From Actinomycetota bacterium (lineage in GTDB: Bacteria > Actinomycetota > Actinomycetes > Nanopelagicales > Nanopelagicaceae): a DNA stretch of 37,995 bases. Numbering within the stretch: position 1 is the first letter of the stretch; each line of letters starts with the position of its first letter. The position numbers and the translations under genes are program-made. The stretch is taken from NCBI GenBank assembly GCA_947489605.1, contig CANLEG010000006.1, positions 1 through 37,995 of the forward strand. The letters are read 5' to 3'. Shown one piece after another: positions 8,902 through 17,456 of the stretch. The notes under the pieces are model-generated. The model was not told where the DNA came from. It did no database searches and worked only from the letters and a program-made list of their open reading frames with translations.

Positions 8902-9216
8902 ATGGAAATCACAATTATGTCGCGTGAACTTACGCCTTTTGAACATCTAGTTGCTAAACATCTCTGTGATGGTCTATCAAATGCTGCTATTGCCCGGGTT
9001 ACAGCTCATAATGAAAAGATAATTGAGAACACGGTTTCAAGAATGGCTCGGGCTTTCGGCATCAAATCTGATGGTGAAGTGAATGTCCGGGTCTTACTTG
9101 CCTTGGCTTATCGCACACAGTTTGGTGATGGGTCATTTGATAAATTGAATGTTGATTGTTCGCATAGCAAAATTGGTGAAGATGGAATTAGATACTGCGA
9201 GAAGCACACCGATTAA
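8902..9216 (+). CDS. Small stand-alone LuxR-type helix-turn-helix protein
   Basis: LTPFEHLVAKHLCDGLSNAAIARVTAHNEKIIENTVSRMARAFGI matches the GerE/LuxR HTH layout. Confidence 0.7.
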   Translation: MEITIMSRELTPFEHLVAKHLCDGLSNAAIARVTAHNEKIIENTVSRMARAFGIKSDGEVNVRVLLALAYRTQFGDGSFDKLNVDCSHSKIGEDGIRYCEKHTD

Positions 9217-9233
9217 ATATTGTAGTTTTTAGA

Positions 9234-9239
9234 TAGGCT
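9234..9239 (+). promoter_or_regulatory. -10 hexamer TAGGCT, 6 nt before LysE ATG
   Basis: TAGGCT-CCCACC-ATG. Confidence 0.65.
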
Positions 9240-9245
9240 CCCACC

Positions 9246-9902
9246 ATGAATTCACTTGTAGTAGTTCCTTCCAGGCTCTGGGAATACTGCATAGCGGCCA
9301 TAATAATTATTTTGGCTCCTGGGCCTTCTGTTTTATTTGTAATCGCCCGCGCAATTGCATGGGGGCGCGCCACTGCCGTTGCAACGGTCGCCGGCAATGT
9401 CATGGGTGCATTCTCATTATCAGTAGTAGTTGCGGTTGGGCTTGGGCCAATCTTGCAGAGTTCTGATTTGGCATTTATCACGGTGCAAATACTTGGGGGC
9501 GGCTATCTTGTTTATTTAGGAATCATTGCAATTAAACACAGTCAGATCCATGCGAGTGACATGACAAACCAAGGTGACATTAGACCTTCAAAGTGGAAAT
9601 CGATGCGTGAAGGTTTCTGGGTAGGAGCACTTAACCCAAAGGGAATTGTGTTCTTTGCAGCGATATTGCCGCAGTTCGTCGATAAGGATGCTGGAAAAAT
9701 CACATCGCAACTTATATTGATGGGCGCAATATTTGCATTCCTTGCATTCTTCTCCGATGGTACTTGGGGAATCTTGGCCGGAACAATCCGGAATTGGTTG
9801 GCAACCGATATCAAGCGGCTAGTTCGTATGCGAATGACTGGTGGAGTTGTCATGATTGTTCTGGGCTTATTCACACTTCTAAGCGCGATTCGCGGTCAAT
9901 AA
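9246..9902 (+). CDS. LysE/RhtB-family translocator
   Basis: APGPSVLFVIARAIAWGR and ALNPKGIVFFAAILPQFV are LysE-family motifs. Confidence 0.92.
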   Translation: MNSLVVVPSRLWEYCIAAIIIILAPGPSVLFVIARAIAWGRATAVATVAGNVMGAFSLSVVVAVGLGPILQSSDLAFITVQILGGGYLVYLGIIAIKHSQIHASDMTNQGDIRPSKWKSMREGFWVGALNPKGIVFFAAILPQFVDKDAGKITSQLILMGAIFAFLAFFSDGTWGILAGTIRNWLATDIKRLVRMRMTGGVVMIVLGLFTLLSAIRGQ

Positions 9903-9942
9903 CCACGTAAATGTCAGTGGGATAGCGCAGAATGAGGGAATT

Positions 9943-10635
9943 ATGGAACCTATAACTTTAACAAAAGACGCACGTGCATTTATCAGCCCAAGTGATCTAA
10001 CTTTCGGTTGGGATAATTGCCACCGTTGCTTATGGCTTTACTACAACCACCAAGTTAAGGCCCCACTCTTCATGCCACTCGTCGGCGATCTTGCTGAAAT
10101 GCAAGAACTCTCCTGTATCGGCAAAACTTCAGCAGAGCTAAATACAAATATGCCTGAAGGTAAAGTTTTTAAGCATGCAGGTTGGGTAGTTTCCAAACCT
10201 ATTGAAGTAGATGGCGTAGTCACTCCATTTGCAATTCGCGGTAAATATGACTTATTAATGGAACACCCGGATGGAACTTTCGGAATAGTTGATTGCAAGT
10301 TTCAATCGAATCCAACTGATAAATCAAAGTTTTACGGCGTCCAACTTGAGGCATATGCCTTCGCACTCGAAAACCCAGCAAAAGATGCACCTATTAAAGT
10401 CTCGACCGTGGGATTGTTGGTCTGGTCGCCAGTAAAGGTGCGCGGAAATTCTGCGGGGAACTTTGGACTCGAACTATCCTGCAATTGGTTTCCTACTGAA
10501 CGTAGCCCAGAACTAATCAATTCGCGATTAAGTGATTTTATTAAAATGATTTCGGGAGCAGTACCAGAAGCTAAAGCAAATTGCGATCAGTGCAAATATA
10601 TTGATAAGCGGGTTGAGATTCTTAGCAGTCTCTAA
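9943..10635 (+). CDS. PD-(D/E)XK nuclease-like protein (Cas4/RecB-like) with two Cys pairs
   Basis: GKYDLL...GIVDCKF (D...DxK core), QLEAYAFAL (motif-IV-like), CHRC near N-term and CDQC near C-term. Confidence 0.75.
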   Translation: MEPITLTKDARAFISPSDLTFGWDNCHRCLWLYYNHQVKAPLFMPLVGDLAEMQELSCIGKTSAELNTNMPEGKVFKHAGWVVSKPIEVDGVVTPFAIRGKYDLLMEHPDGTFGIVDCKFQSNPTDKSKFYGVQLEAYAFALENPAKDAPIKVSTVGLLVWSPVKVRGNSAGNFGLELSCNWFPTERSPELINSRLSDFIKMISGAVPEAKANCDQCKYIDKRVEILSSL

Positions 10636-11346
10636 CTATTTTTCTTCGCGCTTCTTATCTTTCATTTCTTCGCGACGTTGCTTCATAAGAATTAACTTTG
10701 CCTCTGACGCATACATGTCTACATATTCTTGGCCAGATAGCTCTTGAATCTTATTCATAATCTCATCGGTGATTTCACGAAGCACCTTTAAATCTGAGGT
10801 ATCGCCGGTGTAATAGAGCGGCTCACCGAAAATCATTTCCACGCGCTGAACCTTCGGAACAACTTTTCCGGTCGGTTGAATTTCAGCGGTATTAAACATT
10901 GCAACCGGAACAATTGCTGCGCCAGATTCAATTGCCATACGTGCTATTCCGGTGCGTCCTTTATATAACTTTCCATCTGGTGATCTAGTGCCCTCTGGGT
11001 AAATACCGATACATGCACCGCCCGCCAAAAGATCTAGACCGGTAAGTAGTGCGGCTTCGCTTCGGCGCCCACCAGAACGGTCTACCGGAACTTGGCCGAG
11101 TGCGATAAAAGTAATCTTCTTAATAAATCCTTTAATGCCTGGCGAGGTGAAATATTCACTCTTGGCTAGAAAAGTAACTTTGCGCGGAACAACAAGCGGC
11201 ATAAAGATTGAATCGCTAAACGAAAGGTGGTTCGAAGCAATAATTACTGGCCCGCTCTGTGGCACATTTCGAAGCCCAGTTACCTTGGGACGAAAGAGCA
11301 GCGTCAGAATCGGGATGAGGAAAGATTTTAAAGCTTGGTAAACCAC
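10636..11346 (-). CDS. plsC: 1-acyl-sn-glycerol-3-phosphate acyltransferase (PlsC family)
   Basis: NHLSFSDS (HX4D) and YPEGTRSPDGKLYKGRTGIARMA. Confidence 0.93.
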   Translation of the reverse strand: MVYQALKSFLIPILTLLFRPKVTGLRNVPQSGPVIIASNHLSFSDSIFMPLVVPRKVTFLAKSEYFTSPGIKGFIKKITFIALGQVPVDRSGGRRSEAALLTGLDLLAGGACIGIYPEGTRSPDGKLYKGRTGIARMAIESGAAIVPVAMFNTAEIQPTGKVVPKVQRVEMIFGEPLYYTGDTSDLKVLREITDEIMNKIQELSGQEYVDMYASEAKLILMKQRREEMKDKKREEK

Positions 11347-11352
11347 GGGGAT

Positions 11353-11358
11353 AATTTA
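11353..11358 (-). promoter_or_regulatory. -10 hexamer TAAATT, 6 nt before plsC GTG
   Basis: TAAATT-ATCCCC-GTG. Confidence 0.6.
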
Positions 11359-11391
11359 TGCCTTATCTGCTTCTTATGACACCATCTGAGC

Positions 11392-12519
11392 GTGAGTAAT
11401 ATCCCAGAAAGCGAATCTTTACGGCTTTTTGCGGGCAAAACCGGAGTTCTAATGATTCATGGCTTTCGTGGCTCACCTGCATCAATAAAACCTTGGGCAC
11501 TTTCATTACATGAAAAGGGATTGTCGGTTGTTGTTCCAACTTTGGCTGGTCATGGAACTCATTGGAGTGATTTAAATAGAGTTAGTTGGGAAGACTGGTA
11601 CGACGTTGTAGAAAAAGAATTCTTGGAATTGAAAAAAACTTGCGATCAAGTATTTGTCGCAGGTTTTTCCATGGGCGGCGCGTTAGCACTTCGGTTATCA
11701 CAAATTAGAGGAAGTGAACTGGCTGGAACGATTCTGGTAAATGCATCAATTTATGATGAACGAAAACGGTTCAAATTAGTTCCAGCACTCTCCTTATTTC
11801 TCCCCTCAATTCCTGGTGGACCGGGTGATGTTGCGAAGCCAGGTTCCCCACAACACGGCTATGACCGAATTCCACTACGAGGATTGAATCAACTTCGCAA
11901 ATTATGGGATGTAGTGGAGCGTGATCTTTATTTGGTCGACCTTCCGTTAATGGTCTCGTATTCGATAAACGATCATGTAGTTCATCCAGTTTGCAGTGAA
12001 ACAATTATTGACAATGTTTATTCTGCTGATATTCGTGAAGTTGTGTTTGAAAAATCTTTCCACAATGTTGCACTCGATCACGATGCCGAATTATTGAATG
12101 AAGAGTCCATGGATTTTATTCTCGATGTTCTCTCCGGTGAATTATCTCGCGGTGAGTCAATTTATGAATCTGATGAACGCGAATTAATCGATGCCGAATT
12201 CGATTCCATTGTTTCCGGATTATCACTTGACGAATCAGCGCCAACAACATATTTAGATGAATTAGACGCTCGCCCATATGATCCTGAAGGTTTTCAGCAA
12301 CCGAATCCAAAATTGCCTGCCTCTGATCAAACTTCGCGCCTTGCGCTTCTCGGAATTGTTGGTGGCGGCGCCTATATGCTCTTTGTGATACTTACGAATA
12401 TAGATTTATTAGGAATGGGACCGTGGCCCGGATTACTCGGATTTATTGGCGGCATTTCGACTTATATTTGGCGAACCGCTAGACCAGAAGATGACTTCGG
12501 GGATGGCGTCGAACTTTAA
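11392..12519 (+). CDS. Alpha/beta hydrolase (carboxylesterase/lipase type) with C-terminal acidic linker and TM extension
   Basis: HGFRGSP oxyanion region, GFSMGG nucleophile elbow; C-term has two hydrophobic segments (LALLGIVGGGAYMLFVIL, GLLGFIGGISTYIW). Confidence 0.85.
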   Translation: MSNIPESESLRLFAGKTGVLMIHGFRGSPASIKPWALSLHEKGLSVVVPTLAGHGTHWSDLNRVSWEDWYDVVEKEFLELKKTCDQVFVAGFSMGGALALRLSQIRGSELAGTILVNASIYDERKRFKLVPALSLFLPSIPGGPGDVAKPGSPQHGYDRIPLRGLNQLRKLWDVVERDLYLVDLPLMVSYSINDHVVHPVCSETIIDNVYSADIREVVFEKSFHNVALDHDAELLNEESMDFILDVLSGELSRGESIYESDERELIDAEFDSIVSGLSLDESAPTTYLDELDARPYDPEGFQQPNPKLPASDQTSRLALLGIVGGGAYMLFVILTNIDLLGMGPWPGLLGFIGGISTYIWRTARPEDDFGDGVEL

Positions 12520-13469
12520 TTTCTAGATAGATCAGCGACGCCGACTAATCCGGCATCGTTCCCAAGTTTTGCCGCAACAATTTCTGGCACCGGATGTTTG
12601 CCAACGAATGGCATTTCGCGCATCATCGCTTTTCTCGCGGGCGCTAAAAGTAATTCACCGGCATCAATAACTCCGCCACCAATAACAACAATTGAAGGAT
12701 CAAAGAGCATTGCTAAAGTAGCAATTCCGGCGCCAAGCCAATCCCCGGTAATTTCGAGGGCTTTGATTGCAATCTTGTCGCCATCTTGCGCAGCAGCCGT
12801 AATGTGGCTGCCTTTTAATCCGTTAACGGTTCCATTGCCTCTTGCTAATAAATCTTTTGCAGTATCAGGATTCTTTGCAATTGCTTCTTTGGTATGGCGC
12901 ATGAGTGCAGTACCAGATGCATATTGTTCAAAACAGCCTCTTACGCCACAGCCACAAAGCTCGCCATCTGGCACGACGCGCATATGACCAAATTCAGCGC
13001 CTGTTCCATTTGCACCACGAAGTGGTTTTCCATTAACTATTGCTGCGCCACCAATTCCCGTTCCAACCGTAATCATGATTACATTTTCTAGGCCTTTGCC
13101 AGCACCATAAACCCGCTCAGCCCAGGCCGCACTGTTTGCATCATTCTCAACAACTGAATTGATTCCGCTAATTTTATTTAGAGCTTTAGCAATATTTACG
13201 CCATCCCAATCCTTTATATTGGGCGCACCCAGCATTGTTTGACGATCGGAAGAAACTAAACCAGCGGCAGAAATTCCAATATTGTCAGTCTTATGAGTTG
13301 TTAATAATTCATTAACAACATCAGAGATGACTTGATTTAGAGCGTCGCCGCCTTCTCGTGGTGTGTCTTTCCTAAAGGTGCGCAGAATCTGACCTTGCAA
13401 ATCAACTACACCACCAAGAACTTTAGTGCCACCGATATCAACGCCAATAGCTAAGTCAGAATTCCCCAA
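12516..13469 (-). CDS. ROK-family glucokinase
   Basis: GVDIGGTKVLGG, TVGTGIGGAAIVNG, CGCGVRGCFEQYASG (ROK zinc motif). Confidence 0.93.
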   Translation of the reverse strand: MGNSDLAIGVDIGGTKVLGGVVDLQGQILRTFRKDTPREGGDALNQVISDVVNELLTTHKTDNIGISAAGLVSSDRQTMLGAPNIKDWDGVNIAKALNKISGINSVVENDANSAAWAERVYGAGKGLENVIMITVGTGIGGAAIVNGKPLRGANGTGAEFGHMRVVPDGELCGCGVRGCFEQYASGTALMRHTKEAIAKNPDTAKDLLARGNGTVNGLKGSHITAAAQDGDKIAIKALEITGDWLGAGIATLAMLFDPSIVVIGGGVIDAGELLLAPARKAMMREMPFVGKHPVPEIVAAKLGNDAGLVGVADLSRN

Positions 13470-13475
13470 CTTTTC

Positions 13476-13913
13476 TTAGCCTTCGAGTTTGGCTTTTAAT
13501 TGAGTTAGTGCAAGATCAATAGTTGCGCGTTCGGCTTTTTGACGCATCATCGCAGGAACTGGCATCGACAACGCAACAGTTAATTCATATGTAACAGTTG
13601 TTGTGTCATCGCCATTATCAACTAGCTTGTATGCGCCAGTCATTTCAGTCAGCAAGTCAGCATCATCAAGTTCGAAAGTTATTTCATTCGGTGACTTACT
13701 CCAGTCATAATCCAAAATCACTCTGTCTTTCATAACACCGGCATCAATTGAAATCTTTGCTTTGATTGCGCGTCCGGCACTGTCCTTCTCTTGTACCTCT
13801 ACGCTCTTTATCGCAGTCGACCAGGTTGGATAGCTTGCAAGTTCAGTTAAGACTGCAGCCACTTCGGTGAATGGGGCTTCAATTGTTATCGAATTCTCAG
13901 AAATGTCGCTCAT
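13476..13913 (-). CDS. SRPBCC-family (START-like) protein
   Basis: ITIEAPFTEVAAVLTELASYPTWSTAIKSVEV fold signature; neighbourhood matches the Mtb TB16.3 (Rv2185c) region. Confidence 0.85.
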   Translation of the reverse strand: MSDISENSITIEAPFTEVAAVLTELASYPTWSTAIKSVEVQEKDSAGRAIKAKISIDAGVMKDRVILDYDWSKSPNEITFELDDADLLTEMTGAYKLVDNGDDTTTVTYELTVALSMPVPAMMRQKAERATIDLALTQLKAKLEG

Positions 13914-13919
13914 GCGGCA

Positions 13920-13925
13920 AGGTTA
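13920..13925 (-). promoter_or_regulatory. -10 hexamer TAACCT, 6 nt before SRPBCC ATG
   Basis: TAACCT-TGCCGC-ATG. Confidence 0.65.
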
Positions 13926-13973
13926 CCCGTAATTTCTTTGTCAGACATCTACCAAAAAAGCCCGAGTCGGCGA

Positions 13974-13979
13974 TAGCGT
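13974..13979 (+). promoter_or_regulatory. -10 hexamer TAGCGT, 7 nt before fadD-like ATG
   Basis: TAGCGT-TCGCCTT-ATG. Confidence 0.65.
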
Positions 13980-13986
13980 TCGCCTT

Positions 13987-15771
13987 ATGGATCAATACAC
14001 AGTACCCGCAATCGTTCCGCCAGCGACCACCGGAAATCTCTCCGACTTAGTTGCAAATCGCGCGACAAATGAACCTAATCGCATAACTCTTTCCCGCCCA
14101 CTGGGCGAAGGATGGCAAGGCGTAAGCGCCAAAGAGTTTGATAGTGAAGTTCGCGCAGTTGCAAAGGGCTTAATGGCTGCGAACATCAACGTTGGTGATC
14201 GCGTCGCGATAATGGCAAAGACTAGATATGAATGGACTGTTCTGGATTTTGCTATTTGGTACGCCGGCGCTGTTTCGGTTCCGATCTATGAAACTTCAAG
14301 TGCCGAGCAAGTCGACTGGATCTTAAATGACTCTGGTGCTGTTGCAATAATTGTCGAAACGCCAGCTCATCGCGAAGTTGTAAATCCAGTTATTACCTCA
14401 GCTTGCAAGAATATTTGGACAATTACAGATGGTGCACTCGATGAACTTACAAATTTTGGAAGTAAAATTTCAGATAGCGATGTTGAAACTCGTAGAAATC
14501 AACCAAAGCCAGAAGCACTAGCGACACTTATTTATACTTCCGGCACAACTGGAAAACCTAAAGGCGTTCAATTAACACATGCAAACTTTATGTCAGAGTG
14601 TGGCAATGTCGTTCAAGGCGCAAGTGATCTATTCCTAAAACCAGGCGGATCTACTCTCCTATTCTTACCTGTGGCACATGTGTTTGGACGAATGGTTGAA
14701 GTTGGCGCAATCACCGCGGGCCTACATCTAGCGCACTGTGGAGATATCACAAGACTTCCGACCGATCTAGGAACTTTCAAACCTACTTTCGTTCTGGCAG
14801 TACCAAGAATTTTTGAAAAAATTTATAATGGTGCTGAAGCTAAAGCTGAGGCTGCAGGAAAAGGTTCTATCTTTCGCAAAGCAGCAGATATTGCAATTGC
14901 ATATAGCGAAGCGCAAGATTCGAAGAAAACAAATATCGGACTTCTTCTTAAGCATGCGCTCTTTGACAAGCTTGTTTATTCGAAAATTAGAGCAGGAATG
15001 GGTGGACGTGTCGAAGCTGCAATTTCAGGTGGTGCGCCACTTGGTGCTCGCCTAGGACACTTCTATCGAGGTGCTGGAATAAATATTTTAGAAGGTTATG
15101 GGCTAACTGAAACAACTGCCGGTGCAACGCTAAATCTTTCTACTGCGCAACGAGTTGGTTCAGTAGGACGTCCACTTCCAGGAACGACAATTAAAATCGC
15201 AGAAGATGGCGAAGTTCTTATAAAGGGCGCAATTGTTATGAATGGATATTGGCAGAACGATGCAGCAAACAGTGAAGTCTTTACTAGTGATGGTTTCTTC
15301 AAGAGCGGTGACCTTGGAACACTTGATCATGCTGGCTTCCTCTCTATTGTTGGTCGCAAGAAAGAATTAATCGTTACTTCGGGCGGAAAGAATGTTGCTC
15401 CTGCAGTATTAGAAGATCGAGTTCGCGCCCACCCACTTGTAAGCCAATGCATGGTTGTCGGAGATAACAAACCATTCATTGCTGCACTCGTGACAATTGA
15501 TCCAGATGCAATAAAGAACTGGATTGTTGCGAACAAGAAGGATGGCGCGACAGTCGCAACACTTACTAAAGACCCAGATTTGATTTCAGTTGTTCAAACT
15601 GCCATTGATGAAGCTAACAAAGCGGTTAGCCGCGCTGAATCAATTCGCAAATTCACAATCTTGCCAACTGATTTCACAATCTCTGGCGGTCAATTAACTG
15701 CAAAGCTTTCTGTAAAGAGACATGTAGTTGCAGCAGAATTTAGTCAGGAAATCGAAGCGCTCTTTACGTGA
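13987..15771 (+). CDS. Long-chain acyl-CoA synthetase (AMP-dependent ligase, FadD15-like)
   Basis: YTSGTTGKPKGVQLTHAN, GYGLTETTAGA, KSGDLGTLDHAGFLSIVGRKKELIVTSGGKN. Confidence 0.93.
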   Translation: MDQYTVPAIVPPATTGNLSDLVANRATNEPNRITLSRPLGEGWQGVSAKEFDSEVRAVAKGLMAANINVGDRVAIMAKTRYEWTVLDFAIWYAGAVSVPIYETSSAEQVDWILNDSGAVAIIVETPAHREVVNPVITSACKNIWTITDGALDELTNFGSKISDSDVETRRNQPKPEALATLIYTSGTTGKPKGVQLTHANFMSECGNVVQGASDLFLKPGGSTLLFLPVAHVFGRMVEVGAITAGLHLAHCGDITRLPTDLGTFKPTFVLAVPRIFEKIYNGAEAKAEAAGKGSIFRKAADIAIAYSEAQDSKKTNIGLLLKHALFDKLVYSKIRAGMGGRVEAAISGGAPLGARLGHFYRGAGINILEGYGLTETTAGATLNLSTAQRVGSVGRPLPGTTIKIAEDGEVLIKGAIVMNGYWQNDAANSEVFTSDGFFKSGDLGTLDHAGFLSIVGRKKELIVTSGGKNVAPAVLEDRVRAHPLVSQCMVVGDNKPFIAALVTIDPDAIKNWIVANKKDGATVATLTKDPDLISVVQTAIDEANKAVSRAESIRKFTILPTDFTISGGQLTAKLSVKRHVVAAEFSQEIEALFT

Positions 15772-16316
15772 AAACCGCTCGTGGCCTACACGACGAGATA
15801 AGTGAAGATTTATTCGACATTGGTAACCAATTAGATTCACTTGCCGGTTTGATTGGCTGCTCCCCTGCTGACCGAAGTAACTTGCGGATAATTCGTGGAA
15901 AAGTTTCAATTCTCTGCGAACTTCTAAGCGCCGATATCCCAACCGCCGATGAAGTTTCTAGAACGATATTTTCGGTCGAGATTCGGCAAGCAATCTCCGA
16001 AATCAACGACTTATTAGAAGTTTCAAAGATCCAAGGTTCGACAATTGACGAGCTACGTGAGTTGCTGGGCTTTCCCAAACATTTTCTTTCACAGAGTAAA
16101 AAAACTATTCGAGCAACTGAACCACTGACTAAACGTGAAAAAGAAGTTCTTCTACTGCTCCCGCGTGGTCTTACGGCAAAGGCAATGGCCTCCGAGTTAT
16201 TTTTGACAGAAGCAACAATAAAAAGTCACCTGGCCGCAATATTTAGAAAATTTGAGGTAGCAAATCGCACTCAGGCAATAGCGATTGCGGTTGAAAGTAA
16301 AATCTTAACCTTCTAA
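15768..16316 (+). CDS. LuxR-HTH protein with HisKA_3-like N-terminal segment
   Basis: C-term LTKREKEVLLLLPRGLTAKAMASELFLTEATIKSHLAAIFRKFEVANRTQAIAIA is a canonical LuxR HTH; N-term ARGLHDEISEDLFDIGNQLDSL resembles HisKA_3. GTGA overlap with the upstream stop. Confidence 0.8.
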   Translation: MKTARGLHDEISEDLFDIGNQLDSLAGLIGCSPADRSNLRIIRGKVSILCELLSADIPTADEVSRTIFSVEIRQAISEINDLLEVSKIQGSTIDELRELLGFPKHFLSQSKKTIRATEPLTKREKEVLLLLPRGLTAKAMASELFLTEATIKSHLAAIFRKFEVANRTQAIAIAVESKILTF

Positions 16317-17456
16317 AACGTCAGCGAACTTTTTGCCCCAATGATTCCAATTCCAGTTTTCGACTGCCCAATTTCTGCCATTCGCGCCAAACTCTTTAGA
16401 AAGTTTTGGATTCGATAACAATGAGACACAGGCTTGAGCAATTTCTTTTTCATCGGTTCCGTCAACAACTAGCCCGGTTCTATTCACTTGGACTGCATCA
16501 GGAGCACCACCTGAATCCCCAGCAATAACTGGCAAGCCACAAGCACTTGCTTCTAAGTAGACAATCCCTAGCCCTTCAACTTCGAGTCCGGCTAAGCGCG
16601 ACCTTGATGGTGAAACAAATACATCACCAAGTAGAAAATGCCGTGGGAGTTGGTCGTAACTAATTCGGCCTAGGAGTTTCACATCATTTTCTAATTTGTA
16701 TTTTGAAATCAATTTTCTCAAATGTGCTTCCCGAGGTCCGCTTCCAATTATCAAGAGCAGAGCGTTCGGCACTTTATTCTTGATTAATATCATTGCCTCG
16801 ATTAATTGATCCTGCCCTTTGCGATGAACCAATCTTCCAACACAAAGCAGGGTTGGCCGATCCGAAATTTTATATTTTGTAAGTAGTTCTGCTGGTTTTG
16901 CTCCAGGCTGAAAATGTTCTACTGATATCCCAGGAGAAATCTGAACAAGCTTTACCTTTTTACCAACAGCTTTAGAGATAGCCGATTTTGTAAATGGCCC
17001 AAGGTAGGTAAGAACATCGCAGGAGTTGCCAATACGTCGCATCGCTAAGTTAAAAATAGGTAACTTTGCCCACCAAACTTCATGGCCATGAGTAAGGGCA
17101 ACTATTCGCTTTGCGCCTGCCCTGCGCAAATTCGGCGCCATCAAGGCGAGAGGTGCTGCCGCGCCAAACCAAATAGTAGTGGAAGCATGCTTGCGCATTA
17201 TCTTCTTAACTTCTCGTACAACTCTTAGCGTTGGTATCAATACTTTTGAACGATCGCGGTAGACGATTACGCCATGTTTGCGATTCAATTCCAAATCAAA
17301 TTCAGTATCGCCGGACTGTGAAGAGGTATAAATAACTATTTGGTTGCCATCTAATTTTTCGAGTAACCCGTGAATGAATGTTTCAATACCGCCAGATCTG
17401 GGCCCCAAGTCATTTGTGACAAGAAGAATCTTGCGGCCATTAGATTCGGGTGGCAC
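16305..17456 (-). CDS. GT4 glycosyltransferase (PimB'-like)
   Basis: LLCVGRLVHRKGQDQLIEA, EVEGLGIVYLEASACGLPVIAGDSGGAPDAV; likely GTG start about 17456 within ORF ending 17498. Confidence 0.88.
   Translation of the reverse strand: MPPESNGRKILLVTNDLGPRSGGIETFIHGLLEKLDGNQIVIYTSSQSGDTEFDLELNRKHGVIVYRDRSKVLIPTLRVVREVKKIMRKHASTTIWFGAAAPLALMAPNLRRAGAKRIVALTHGHEVWWAKLPIFNLAMRRIGNSCDVLTYLGPFTKSAISKAVGKKVKLVQISPGISVEHFQPGAKPAELLTKYKISDRPTLLCVGRLVHRKGQDQLIEAMILIKNKVPNALLLIIGSGPREAHLRKLISKYKLENDVKLLGRISYDQLPRHFLLGDVFVSPSRSRLAGLEVEGLGIVYLEASACGLPVIAGDSGGAPDAVQVNRTGLVVDGTDEKEIAQACVSLLSNPKLSKEFGANGRNWAVENWNWNHWGKKFADVLEG

Noticed and set aside
9943-10635. CRISPR-Cas4 association
   Set aside because: No repeat-spacer array and no other cas gene in the window; treated as an orphan PD-(D/E)XK protein.
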